Below are positions 57,058 to 64,000 of a stretch of 64,000 nt of DNA, piece after piece. The DNA comes from an archaeon (lineage in GTDB: Archaea > Thermoproteota > Nitrososphaeria > Nitrososphaerales > Gagatemarchaeaceae), in the NCBI GenBank assembly GCA_016432545.1, contig CP066694.1, forward strand, positions 744,001 to 808,000, written 5' to 3'. The first letter of the stretch is position 1. Every line of letters starts with the position of its first letter. The notes below the pieces were generated by a model. That model saw only the letters and a list, made by a program, of their open reading frames with translations, did no database searches and was not told the origin of the DNA. The position numbers and the translations under genes were made by a program.

Positions 57058-58892
57058 TGCCCCAGCTCCTTCCGAGGGTCAGGACCGCAGCCCTTGGGTT
57101 CAAGGTAGTCGGCTTCGCGGTGGGCCTGGCCCTGGTCTCTCTGGGGGTCGGGATCGCATTCGATGAGTTCACCTATCTTTCGAGCACGCCTCTGGTAGGA
57201 GTGGGGGACGTCGTCGTCCTCCTCGCGACAGGCTCGATGATCTTTGCGGGAGGGGCGCTGGTCGCACAGCTGCCCGAGTCGCTCACTGCGAGGTTCAAGA
57301 GGATACCCGGGTTGGCGAGAAGGAGGCCAGTCTACGGGTTTGGGACGATGGTAGCGGTGGGCGTGGGCGCGACCCTAGGGTCGCCCCTCTTCATCCTCAT
57401 CCCTCTCAATGTCGAGCAGTACGAGGTGGTTTCGATAGCCTCGCTCGGTCTTGCCACGCTCCTGTCGCTCGGGATGGCTAAGGTCTACTCGGACATGTAC
57501 AAGGAGTCAAGGGCGCAAGGGCAGGAAGGGGTCGGAGGTCCTTCCTTCGCGAAGCTGGCGTGGGGGCGAAGGAGCGTCAGGTACTTCGTTTCAAGGGTCT
57601 CGATGTGGGTAGCTAACACCGCGCTGGCGGCGTACACGAAGATAGTCTTCCTCGTCTTCGACTTTGCTTTCCTCCCTAGGATCCTTTCGGCTTATGGCCT
57701 CGGGGGGGAGACGACCAACATAGTAGTCTACGGGCTCGCGGCCGCCTTCGTCCTCTGGACTCTCGTCAACGTGCTCTTCGAAAGGCGGTATCTCAAGGCC
57801 CTCGGCAACATACAGGTTGTGCTCACGGGGGGGCTCGTCGTCATGCTGGCGCTCCACTCACTTTCGCTCGGGGGGGCGGGTGGCTGGGACCTGACGGGGC
57901 TCTTCCAGCCGATAGCAGGCGGAGGGTGGCCGTGGGCCCTCATAGTCAACACGGGATACCTCTACCTGCTCTTCTTCGGGTTCCAGGAGATCCAGGCCTT
58001 GGAGAGGGACGCACTTGAGAGGTCCAAGATTCCGATAATCTCCAACCTGAGGAAGGGATTCACCATGGAGAGGACCAGGTACCTGGGCGTCGCGATGGTG
58101 GCTAGCGTGCTCATCGCGGCGTCGTTGAACATATTGTATGGGCTGGCGGTCTTCTCAGCCCATCCTGACCAGGGAGGGCTGGTCGGCTCCCAGATCCCGG
58201 CGATCTATTTGGCGCAGACCTTCCTCGGGACCGGCCAAGAACTCCTCGTCGCGGCCGCATTTCTGATCGCCGCGGTCACCACCTTCGTGCCCGCCTTCCT
58301 TGCCGCCGCCAGGCACCTCAGCGCCCTCGGAGAGGACGGGTACATGCCGGAGTCCCTGGCAAGCGCCTCCTGGCTTTTCACCCTGGTCGCGATCTTTCTT
58401 CTCGCGATAGGAAGTCAGAATTTCCTGGTCAACATAACCGACTTCATGGTTCTGTTGAGCCTCGGAGTGGTCACGCTCTCAGCCGTGGCCCTGAAAGGGA
58501 GGCCGCAGGGAAGGAGGATCGGCAAGTCGAAGCTGGCCCTGGTCATCAGCGGGTCCTGCTTCTTGTTCGGGGGCGCGGTATACTTCATCGACCCCACGGT
58601 GGTGGTCTTCGGGAGCGTAGCCGTGATCTTCGCATACCTGGTCTTCGACATCATCGAGCTCGGCAACCTCGGGTTGCAGCTGTTCGCATCCGTCTTCGGG
58701 CTCGTCTGCGCAGCGGCCCTGACCTCCTTCAAGCACACCGTGCTCCTGAAGGGCATCGTCCAGGCTGCGACGTTCGGAGTCGTCTCGGAGTCCGACGCGC
58801 TGATAGTCGGCGGCCTGCTCCTAGGAGCGGTCCTGTTGACCGGCAACCTTGTGCTGGACGTCAAGGTGCTGAGGAGGACCGTTAGAGGTTGA
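57057..58892 (+). CDS. APC-superfamily amino-acid permease-like transporter
   Basis: A 611-residue membrane protein with 12-14 hydrophobic helices. The layout (VGVGATLGSPLFILIP, NTGYLYLLFFGFQEIQALERD, LSALGEDGYMPESLA) fits the APC amino-acid/polyamine/cation permease superfamily. GTG start overlapping the previous stop. No cytoplasmic regulatory domain is fused at the C-terminus. Substrate unknown. Confidence 0.75.
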   Translation: MPQLLPRVRTAALGFKVVGFAVGLALVSLGVGIAFDEFTYLSSTPLVGVGDVVVLLATGSMIFAGGALVAQLPESLTARFKRIPGLARRRPVYGFGTMVAVGVGATLGSPLFILIPLNVEQYEVVSIASLGLATLLSLGMAKVYSDMYKESRAQGQEGVGGPSFAKLAWGRRSVRYFVSRVSMWVANTALAAYTKIVFLVFDFAFLPRILSAYGLGGETTNIVVYGLAAAFVLWTLVNVLFERRYLKALGNIQVVLTGGLVVMLALHSLSLGGAGGWDLTGLFQPIAGGGWPWALIVNTGYLYLLFFGFQEIQALERDALERSKIPIISNLRKGFTMERTRYLGVAMVASVLIAASLNILYGLAVFSAHPDQGGLVGSQIPAIYLAQTFLGTGQELLVAAAFLIAAVTTFVPAFLAAARHLSALGEDGYMPESLASASWLFTLVAIFLLAIGSQNFLVNITDFMVLLSLGVVTLSAVALKGRPQGRRIGKSKLALVISGSCFLFGGAVYFIDPTVVVFGSVAVIFAYLVFDIIELGNLGLQLFASVFGLVCAAALTSFKHTVLLKGIVQAATFGVVSESDALIVGGLLLGAVLLTGNLVLDVKVLRRTVRG

Positions 58893-58922
58893 AAACTAGT
58901 CTAGTTGGTTCTGGGACTTTCC

Positions 58923-59020
58923 GATGGGGGCCTCGTTGCTTGAAGACGATTCAGGAAGCTCAAATGGTCGCATAATGCGACGCCGGAAGGCGAACCACGG
59001 GAGACTTTCTGGCCCCCATC
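58923..59020 (+). ncRNA. Candidate structured RNA with multi-helix junction
   Basis: Outer stem GATGGGGGCC/GGCCCCCATC (58923-58932 with 59011-59020, 10 perfect pairs) encloses three small hairpins: TCGT/ACGA (58933-58936 with 58946-58949), GTCGCA/TGCGAC with loop TAA (58967-58981) and GCC-GGAA-GGC (58982-58991), whose GGAA is a GNRA tetraloop on the plus strand. It lies between two convergent gene ends and is unlike the simple terminators nearby. No known riboswitch or RNA class is recognised. Confidence 0.4.
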
Positions 59021-59046
59021 ACCGTCTCATGGGCGGGGCTTGCCTA

Positions 59047-59095
59047 TTAGGATAGTTACCATCGAGGACATCCGGCTTATTTGGATTGTTACCAT
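59047..59095. repeat. Pair of 16-bp near-direct repeats (GGATnGTTACCAT)
   Basis: TTAGGATAGTTACCAT (59047-59062) and TTTGGATTGTTACCAT (59080-59095), 14 of 16 identical, with a 33-base period equal to about three helical turns. They lie in the gap between convergent gene ends. Confidence 0.5.
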
Positions 59096-59167
59096 TCTTC
59101 TTTGAGATGAACAGAAACCGCTTTTCCCAGGCTAATCCTTAGTCTCCTGGGACGGAATTAACCGAAC

Positions 59168-60067
59168 CTAGGACCTTCTCCTGATGATGACGATCAGGAT
59201 CAAGACTATCGCTGCAGCTAGGGCTGGAAGGAGCACAAAGGCCTCCAGGTTCGAAATGCCTGATGTTTGGTTCTGCAGACTCTGTAACCCCGAGCTGATT
59301 TCATTGGCCTGGGCTGATGTTGCAAGGGAACCAACCGTCCCGCTGATTCCTCCAATGTCGCTTTGGATAATCGACTTCAGGTCGGCGATCGAGGCAGAGG
59401 TGGCCAGCGAGCCTAAGGTCCCCCTGATTGCAGTCAAGGATCCTGAGATGGTCGTGAAATTGCTCGCAAGGCTTGAGGATAGATTTCGTACTTGTCCACG
59501 TATGCTTGCAAAGTCACTTGACAGGACACCCATAGTGTTCGTGAAGTTCCCCGCCATGTTGGTGGAGAGCGAAGTCAATCTGGAACTTAGCAACACGACC
59601 TGGGAGTTGATAGCGGTGAGCTGGGAGGAAACCGCGGCCAGGGCGCTGGCAGAGGCAAGTTGATTGTTGACGGTGAACGAAGTCTGTCCCCATGTGGAGT
59701 TCGGGCCCACTGTAGCCTTCACGGTGATACTGTAGAGGCCGTTTGGCGCATTCAAAGGCAGATTGTATGTCCATCTGACAAGCTCTGCCGCCGTCACTGT
59801 AGGAGAGGCCGAAAGGGCAATGGCCGTCCCGTTAGGATAATAGATGCGCGACCCGGAAAAGGTAGCTTTGTTTCCAACGGCCGTTCCGTTGGTGTACTGG
59901 ACGGTTGAGGAGATTTGGACTGTCTGGCCGGCGTAAACCGGAGAGGAAGCCTCCACCGATATCACCAGCTGCCGAGACTTTGACGCAAAGGCGGGGAAGG
60001 CGAGAGGGCTGAGCGCCACTACGGTCACCATTACAAGACCTGCGGAAACCGTCAACCTCCGGTCCAT
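59168..60067 (-). CDS. Surface protein with Ig-like domain, coiled coil and C-terminal membrane anchor
   Basis: A 299-residue protein: signal peptide (about 7-28), an Ig-like/MG2-type domain (about 30-145, VYAGQTVQISSTVQYTNGTAVGNKATF), a helical heptad-rich region (about 150-270, with repeats of the type ISGSLTAIRGTLGSLATSAS) and a C-terminal transmembrane helix (about 274-295) with RRRS tail. ATG 60067 is chosen because a TATA-like element lies about 30 nt upstream; the frame is open to 60157. Coiled coil next to the membrane suggests an oligomeric stalk. Confidence 0.7.
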   Translation of the reverse strand: MDRRLTVSAGLVMVTVVALSPLAFPAFASKSRQLVISVEASSPVYAGQTVQISSTVQYTNGTAVGNKATFSGSRIYYPNGTAIALSASPTVTAAELVRWTYNLPLNAPNGLYSITVKATVGPNSTWGQTSFTVNNQLASASALAAVSSQLTAINSQVVLLSSRLTSLSTNMAGNFTNTMGVLSSDFASIRGQVRNLSSSLASNFTTISGSLTAIRGTLGSLATSASIADLKSIIQSDIGGISGTVGSLATSAQANEISSGLQSLQNQTSGISNLEAFVLLPALAAAIVLILIVIIRRRS

Positions 60068-60164
60068 TCGCAATCGGCACGGGGCCTCCCGATTAGATAA
60101 GCCTTCATGGCCTCGCATTCGACTCCGGCCGGACAGAACGCTGCATTCAGTGCTCATGGATTGA

Positions 60165-60179
60165 GGGTTCTCAACCCTT
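60165..60179. promoter_or_regulatory. Inverted repeat in the promoter of the 60207 gene
   Basis: AGGGTT-CTC-AACCCT overlaps the likely promoter (TTAAG, about 60178-60183) 27 nt upstream of GTG 60207. It could be an operator. Confidence 0.35.
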
Positions 60180-60206
60180 AAGCTTGGCAGCTAGTGATTC
60201 AGGCGC

Positions 60207-60860
60207 GTGAAAACGACAGAGGAGAAGAAAGGAATCTACTTGGCTAGCGCAGTCATCGCCTTCTCATTCCTGGTCACAGGACCCAACCTCCTAGTCTCCA
60301 AGCAGAGCCCGGGGATTGGGGTGACCGACACCTCAACTGGCGTCAACTTCAGCGTCATTCAGATCTCGAAGGTCATCTCACTGTCGGGCGCAGGCGGCGC
60401 TCCGACCTTCCCAGACTTCTGGTTCTACCTGTCGAATCCATCGAAGAACGTGACTCGGACATCGGTCTCCTGCATAGACCTCTTCGGAGTCTCGAGGACG
60501 TGCGTCGAACCATTGCACCAAGTCTATGTCAACGAGCTGGACATCCAGATCGCAGCACCGAACGGTACCACATTCACGAGCGACAGCTTCACGCCTCCGA
60601 CTGGAGCCACTTCGCCCGGAAGTTTCCCCACACCAGGGGCGCTTGATGGCACCCCGACGACCCTCTTCGGATACAGATGGGACTTCAGGGGTTGGGGTCA
60701 GGCCAGCGTTGCTCCAGCTGAGAACGCACTCGTGTTCTTTGTCGGATACGGCGTCGGCGCTCCCACGGGCACATACACGGTCACAGCGACCATGCACTAC
60801 ACGATAGCCGGTACTCCCCATTCGGTCTCCCTTACTTTCACCTTCAAGGTCGTAGCCTAG
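60207..60860 (+). CDS. N-terminally anchored extracellular protein
   Basis: A 217-residue protein with an N-terminal transmembrane helix (about residues 9-30) and an all-beta outer part containing a Cys pair (SCIDLFGVSRTC) and several N-glycosylation sequons. GTG start with no room for a leader after the predicted TATA box. It is divergent from the coiled-coil surface protein. Function unknown. Confidence 0.6.
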   Translation: MKTTEEKKGIYLASAVIAFSFLVTGPNLLVSKQSPGIGVTDTSTGVNFSVIQISKVISLSGAGGAPTFPDFWFYLSNPSKNVTRTSVSCIDLFGVSRTCVEPLHQVYVNELDIQIAAPNGTTFTSDSFTPPTGATSPGSFPTPGALDGTPTTLFGYRWDFRGWGQASVAPAENALVFFVGYGVGAPTGTYTVTATMHYTIAGTPHSVSLTFTFKVVA

Positions 60861-60981
60861 TCGAGGCTCCCCTGTCAAGGTTGCCGGACCAGCGTAAGCC
60901 CTGCCGCCGAGCGAGGGGGGTTCCTTCTATCGTAAGCTCCGGGAATGAAAGGTAATTAGGCTCTGAGACGAATAGGACTTC

Positions 60982-61449
60982 GTGAAACCTGCACAGAAGG
61001 GCGCTCAGAGTTCCGCCAAGAGTACCGCCTCGGCAGGCAAGAAGTTCAAGGGATTCACCGATGAGGAGCGCGCCGCGATGAAGGATCGCATCCAAGAGTT
61101 GAAGTCGGGGGACAAGGAAGATGGGGAGAGCGTCGTGCTCGCGAAGATCGCCGGGATGCGGGAGCCCGACCGCACGACGGGCAAACGGCTCCACGCAATC
61201 ATCAAGGCCAGTGCGCCCGGCCTTGCGCCGAAGCTCTGGTACGGGATGCCTGCTTACGCCAAGGACGGCAAGGTCGTCTGTTTCTTCCAAGCGGCGCAGA
61301 AGTTCAACTCGAGGTATGCGACGTTGGGCTTCAGCGACAAGGCGAATCTCGATGAAGGTGCTATCTGGCCGACCACCTTCGCGCTGAAGGGGTTGGGTGC
61401 CGCGGAAGATGCAAGAATCGCTGCGCTCGTGAAGAAAGCCGTGAGCTAA
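60982..61449 (+). CDS. DUF1801-family protein
   Basis: A 155-residue protein. The core ([45 protein letters not shown]) is the DUF1801/YdhG signature, seen mostly in bacteria, where it is small, soluble and of unknown role. A Lys/Ala-rich N-terminal extension (about 1-25) precedes it. GTG start with a TATA-like GGTAATTAG centred about 28 nt upstream. The family's bacterial distribution suggests acquisition by transfer. Confidence 0.75.
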   Translation: MKPAQKGAQSSAKSTASAGKKFKGFTDEERAAMKDRIQELKSGDKEDGESVVLAKIAGMREPDRTTGKRLHAIIKASAPGLAPKLWYGMPAYAKDGKVVCFFQAAQKFNSRYATLGFSDKANLDEGAIWPTTFALKGLGAAEDARIAALVKKAVS

Positions 61450-61455
61450 ATTGGA

Positions 61456-61530
61456 TGGGCCGAAAGGGATTCGAACCCTTGGCCTCCCGATTATCAGTCG
61501 GGTGCTCTAGCCAAGCTGAGCTACCGGCCC
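61456..61530 (-). tRNA. tRNA-Ile(GAT)
   Basis: Cloverleaf on the minus strand: acceptor GGGCCGG/TCGGCCC, D arm GCTCAGCTTGGCTAGAGC, anticodon stem CCCGA/TCGGG with loop CTGATAA (anticodon GAT), T arm AAGGG TTCGAAT CCCTT, discriminator A. No intron and no encoded CCA. Confidence 0.9.
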
Positions 61531-61570
61531 ACGGTCTCGCCACGCCTCGGGTTTGCCTATAATTCCTTTC

Positions 61571-61621
61571 CAGACGAGAAGAGGATAAGAACAGACGAGA
61601 AGAGGATAAGAACAGACGAGG
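61571..61621. repeat. 21-bp tandem repeat (about 2.4 copies)
   Basis: CAGACGAGAAGAGGATAAGA plus A occurs at 61571-61591 and 61592-61612, with a partial third copy from 61613, between the divergent tRNA-Ile and tRNA-Ala genes. The A/G-rich TAAGA part lies where the promoter of tRNA-Ala would be. Confidence 0.8.
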
Positions 61622-61636
61622 AGCCCCTTCTATTGT

Positions 61637-61728
61637 GGGCCGGTAGTTCAGCGGTACGAACGCCCGCCTTGCACGCGGGAGAATCCGCAAGGGTCCCAAG
61701 GTCGGGGGTTCAATTCCCCCCCGGTCCA
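61637..61728 (+). tRNA. tRNA-Ala(TGC) with non-canonical variable-loop intron
   Basis: Acceptor GGGCCGG/CCGGTCC, D arm GTTCAGCGGTACGAAC, anticodon stem CCCGC/GCGGG with loop CTTGCAC (anticodon TGC), T arm GGGGG TTCAATT CCCCC, discriminator A, no CCA. Between the anticodon stem and the T stem are 24 nt; removing 19 (about 61680-61698) leaves the standard variable loop AGGTC. This indicates an intron outside the anticodon loop, as known in some crenarchaea and thaumarchaea. Confidence 0.85.
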
Positions 61729-61860
61729 TTTATGGATAGCTCAGAATAGACTCAGTTTGGCTGACAGAGTTTGTTTCGAGCCCTATTCTCACGGCTAGTA
61801 CGGTATGCGGTCGCAGGAAACTCAAGTTCGCCACTGTACTAATCCGCATCCTTGACCTCA

Positions 61861-61970
61861 TCAAGATGCCGCAATCACGGATACCGTGTTTGAGCCAGTG
61901 TTGTCGGCATAAACGTCTCCGTTGGAAGGGTCGAAGCCACCAGGGGTGGTGCCAACATGCACGATGTCAT
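61861..61970 (-). pseudogene. Remnant of a YVTN beta-propeller gene
   Basis: The last 31 codons before a stop at 61861 read as one propeller blade (VGTTPGGFDPSNGDVYADN then TGSNTVSVI), matching the blades of the propeller proteins at 6807 and 9012. Upstream sequence in that frame is not propeller-like and no signal peptide or start fits. It is most likely a decayed fragment. Confidence 0.6.
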
Positions 61971-62242
61971 GTCCCCTCCAGATGAAGTCGAGATAGAATG
62001 ACGGTGAGTTTGAACCCAACAATTTGCTCACAAACCATCGATAGAATGTCTCTGCCGAAATTTGAACCCGCGTGGGTGGCTTCAAATCCGACCCGCGTCA
62101 TAAAATTACTTGATTCGTCAGCGAGCAGCAGCTTTGAGCTGTCAGACCCCCGCCAGTCGACCTCCTCCTTTTGTTTAACGGCTATCATGATAAAGATAGG
62201 TCGGAAGGTCCCGTTCGAATACTAAGCAGAAAAAGGCGGAGC
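61971..62242. other. Non-coding stretch with a tRNA-like repeat fragment
   Basis: No credible gene. It contains TCAAATCCGACCCGCGT at 62082-62098, which recurs exactly at 63637-63653, and a related half copy at 62061-62073 (TTTGAACCCGCGT). These look like T-arm fragments of tRNA but no cloverleaf can be built. Confidence 0.5.
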
Positions 62243-62752
62243 CTACGCCCAGATGGGCCTGTAGGCTAACAGAGTCTCGGATGACTTCACCCCTTGCACT
62301 TCGGCAATCTTCGAGACTGAGGAGAGAACTTCGTCTTGGTTCTTCCCGTATACAGTCGCTAGGATGTCGAATTCGCCTGGTACAACGGATGCATTGCGTA
62401 CTTGTGGGTGCTGTTCTAGAGACTGGAGGACCTTCTGCGCGTTCTCGTTGACTTGCAACAGGACCAGTGCGAGAGCGTCAGTTGCCTGAACGTTCTTGCC
62501 GTTTGCAAAGCCTTCGAAAGGCGTGTAGGTTCTTGTTGATGTGACCCCGGTAATGGATCGGATCTTGTTGACCAGTTCGTAGACCTGCTTTTGGTCTGCG
62601 GCCTTCAGCTCAATCGCTAGATCGAACCTGCCGGTCACTGGTGAGAAGTAGGTGATTCCCTGAGTGTGCTTTAGCTGCTCAGTCACTTGGCTGAGCATCC
62701 TCGGCTGAACAGATGCGATTATGGTTGTTGGATTCATGTTGGTAGTTATCAT
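62243..62752 (-). CDS. Tandem AsnC/Lrp ligand-binding (RAM) domain protein without HTH
   Basis: A 169-residue protein made of two RAM-type alpha/beta domains: first about residues 9-80 (IIASVQPRMLSQVTEQLKHTQGITYFSPVTGRFDLAIEL), second about 92-165 (LVLLQVNENAQKVLQSLEQHPQVRNASVVPGEFDILATV). No DNA-binding helix is present, so it may sense an amino acid or modulate a full Lrp regulator. TATATAG (about 62784-62790) upstream on the minus strand supports ATG 62752. The lower GC of the promoter region is notable. Confidence 0.75.
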   Translation of the reverse strand: MITTNMNPTTIIASVQPRMLSQVTEQLKHTQGITYFSPVTGRFDLAIELKAADQKQVYELVNKIRSITGVTSTRTYTPFEGFANGKNVQATDALALVLLQVNENAQKVLQSLEQHPQVRNASVVPGEFDILATVYGKNQDEVLSSVSKIAEVQGVKSSETLLAYRPIWA

Positions 62753-62849
62753 TCTATTTCAATTTGCAATGTTTATGACACTATATAGGTGTATCTAATT
62801 TCAATGTTATACTTATTACATACTGGCTGGCGCCTTGTGATGGCATAGG

Positions 62850-63530
62850 TTGACAGCGTCATCCAAAAGAAACGGAAAAACGGTTAGCGAGGCTGTATCT
62901 ACGGTCATCTGGCGGAACTACGTGGTGCTCTCGTCGCTGAAGCTGAAGATAGTCAACTACCATGCGCTCGCATCCAAGATCTCGTCTGAAGTGGAGGAAC
63001 TGACCGGGAGGAAGGCCAAGATGGCGACCATCGTGGTCGCGATCAAGAGATTCTCGGACGGCTTGGAAGAGAAGAGACTCGAAGAGATGTCAGCCAGTCT
63101 GAAGGACTCCAAGCTCGAGCTCGCCGGAGGGATGGTTGACGTGTCGGTCGAGGGGAAAGCTACCCAACAGCATCAGATTCTGCAGGATTTCCTGAAGTTG
63201 AAGGACCGGTTCAGCGGCACTCCGTACGTCTTCCAGCTTCCCAACTCGGTTAAGATAATCGCCGAGGAGGAAGACGCGAAACTTCTCGAGGAAGTGTTGT
63301 GGGGAAACTACGAGACGTCTGTTATCAGGGACGTAGCAAAGGTCACGATCAGGTCGTCTCCCTCGGCGAAGAAAGTGCCCGGAATCTCGTCGTTCATCAC
63401 TGAGCTACTCTTCCGGAACGGTGTGAGCATCCTCGACGCGTTCTTGACCAACGAAGACATCGTATTGGTCATGCCGGAAGAGCTGGGGCCCAAAACCTAT
63501 CAAGTATTGAGCGAAGAGATTTCGAAATAG
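62850..63530 (+). CDS. ACT-domain protein with N-terminal winged-helix-like region
   Basis: A 226-residue cytosolic protein. The N-terminal 85 residues (SEAVSTVIWRNYVVLSSLKLKIVNYHALASKIS then RKAKMATIVVAIKRF) look like a helical DNA-binding fold. The C-terminal part ends in an ACT domain (KKVPGISSFITELLFRNGVSILDAF, about 170-222). Archaea carry families of this design, possibly amino-acid-responsive regulators. TTG start; TATA-like TTATACTT at about 62803-62810. Divergent from the RAM-domain gene, suggesting a regulatory pair. Confidence 0.65.
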   Translation: MTASSKRNGKTVSEAVSTVIWRNYVVLSSLKLKIVNYHALASKISSEVEELTGRKAKMATIVVAIKRFSDGLEEKRLEEMSASLKDSKLELAGGMVDVSVEGKATQQHQILQDFLKLKDRFSGTPYVFQLPNSVKIIAEEEDAKLLEEVLWGNYETSVIRDVAKVTIRSSPSAKKVPGISSFITELLFRNGVSILDAFLTNEDIVLVMPEELGPKTYQVLSEEISK

Positions 63531-63775
63531 CGAGGCCCCTATGACGCAGTCGCTCAACAAGCTGTTGAACTCCAGGCGGGAGTCTCATGCCCAGACACTA
63601 CTTAGCCGAGCTAGATGCGGCACTGTGCCTTGAGGCTCAAATCCGACCCGCGTGCCTCTTGAAGTGGAATTAGAGCCCCACATCGGAGGTCGTACCTCCC
63701 GTTTCACCCAATATGTGTGGAGTTGGCAGCCTCGGCCGAGCCCTATCCCTTGTATTCCGCGCACCGCGTTCGTGA
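63531..63775. other. Intergenic stretch with second copy of the 17-bp repeat
   Basis: No gene is supported. The repeat TCAAATCCGACCCGCGT lies at 63637-63653. All three plus frames contain stops before 63776. Confidence 0.5.
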
Positions 63776-64000
63776 CTACGAACTAGAGGCGTTCTTGCCC
63801 AGTCCCCACCATGCTCGAACAGCGCGGCTAGTCGCGCTGGCCTACATTCTAATGACGTCCTGCTGGTGGTTGATGACCGAGAAGTTCCTGACGAAAGTTG
63901 GGACTCGATCAGTACTATTCAGGATGCAGTGGGGAAGCACAAATCTGGCGAGACCATTCGGTTCCAGGTGCGTCGGGTCTCGGGCGAGACCGAAGAAATC
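63776..64000 (+). pseudogene. PDZ-domain fragment lacking a start (continues beyond window)
   Basis: The frame opens after a TGA at 63773 and runs to the window end. The sequence SAASRAGLHSNDVLLVVDD and GETIRFQVRR is a PDZ domain (usual form: sPAArAGL..gDvI..vdg). PDZ domains of this type sit in HtrA- or S2P-like membrane proteases. No ATG, GTG or TTG precedes the domain in frame, so the 5' part is missing or frameshifted. A sequencing frameshift cannot be excluded. Confidence 0.55.

Noticed and set aside
58923-59020. SRP RNA, RNase P RNA or a known riboswitch
   Set aside because: The length is far too short for archaeal SRP or RNase P RNA, and no consensus of a familiar riboswitch was recognised; kept only as an unclassified RNA candidate.
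61361-61729. 122-codon minus-strand frame with GGIEPPTLGP-like product
   Set aside because: It is the translation of the tRNA-Ala and tRNA-Ile genes and the spacer repeat, a well-known artefact, not a protein gene.
61967-62188. Frame giving RVGFEATHAGSN-like product
   Set aside because: This phrase is typical of translated tRNA T-arm sequence; no promoter or conserved protein feature supports it.

Overview
The window reads as a chromosomal segment of a GC-rich archaeon of the Nitrososphaeria (Thaumarchaeota) or a close relative. The main lineage clues are a eukaryote-type DNA topoisomerase IB, an Orc1/Cdc6 initiator next to an RFC large subunit, a digeranylgeranylglyceryl-phosphate synthase, a tetraether lipid synthase, a tRNA splicing endonuclease homologue with split or intron-bearing tRNA genes, many Lrp/TrmB/winged-helix regulators, and TATA boxes placed about 26 nt before start codons (leaderless transcripts). 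No rRNA, ammonia oxidation genes or CRISPR arrays are present.

Layout. 1-19 kb is a surface-protein island: a family-5 solute-binding protein, PKD and Ig-like proteins, two seven-bladed YVTN propellers flanking an archaeosortase, a 1440-residue protein of 14 Ig-like repeats, a 1196-residue secreted protein, and two related small secreted proteins. 19-24.5 kb is an information-processing block: tRNA-Arg, mtnA, endA-like, UbiA-type lipid synthase, rfcL, a small winged-helix gene and orc1/cdc6. 24.4-35.3 kb holds metabolic and regulatory genes: a zinc MDR dehydrogenase, OsmC, an ACT+V4R protein, a large Lrp-like regulator, a tiny membrane protein, a VIT/CCC1 transporter, a threonine-synthase-like protein fused to a winged helix with its PLP lysine replaced, an ECF S-component, an AIR-synthase-like enzyme, topoisomerase IB and a PAC2 protein. 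35.3-42.2 kb carries two HELAH metalloproteases, a membrane-spanning winged-helix regulator, and two secreted proteins under near-identical promoters. 42.3-49 kb has a freestanding LAGLIDADG-type protein, the tetraether synthase divergent from a TrmB regulator, a DUF309 protein and small conserved proteins. 49-55.3 kb has a peroxiredoxin, an SGNH hydrolase, two secreted proteins, tRNA-Gly, QueC, a DUF72 protein and a NAD-kinase-like protein. 55.3-64 kb has a coiled-coil protein, an APC transporter, a possible structured RNA, more surface proteins, tRNA-Ile, tRNA-Ala, a propeller pseudogene, an AsnC-domain protein, an ACT protein and a broken PDZ fragment.

How the parts fit. Envelope construction dominates: membrane lipid synthesis (DGGGP synthase, Tes), C-terminal processing of surface proteins (archaeosortase) and a large set of secreted repeat proteins. 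Start codons were revised in many genes because a TATA box lies about 26 nt upstream of an internal ATG/GTG, which fits leaderless transcription. The most unusual items are the threonine-synthase-like/winged-helix fusion lacking its catalytic lysine, the sortase operon with its two candidate substrates, the matched promoter/operator pair at 40.4 and 41.8 kb, the insertion in the variable loop of tRNA-Ala, and the multi-helix RNA candidate at 58.9 kb.
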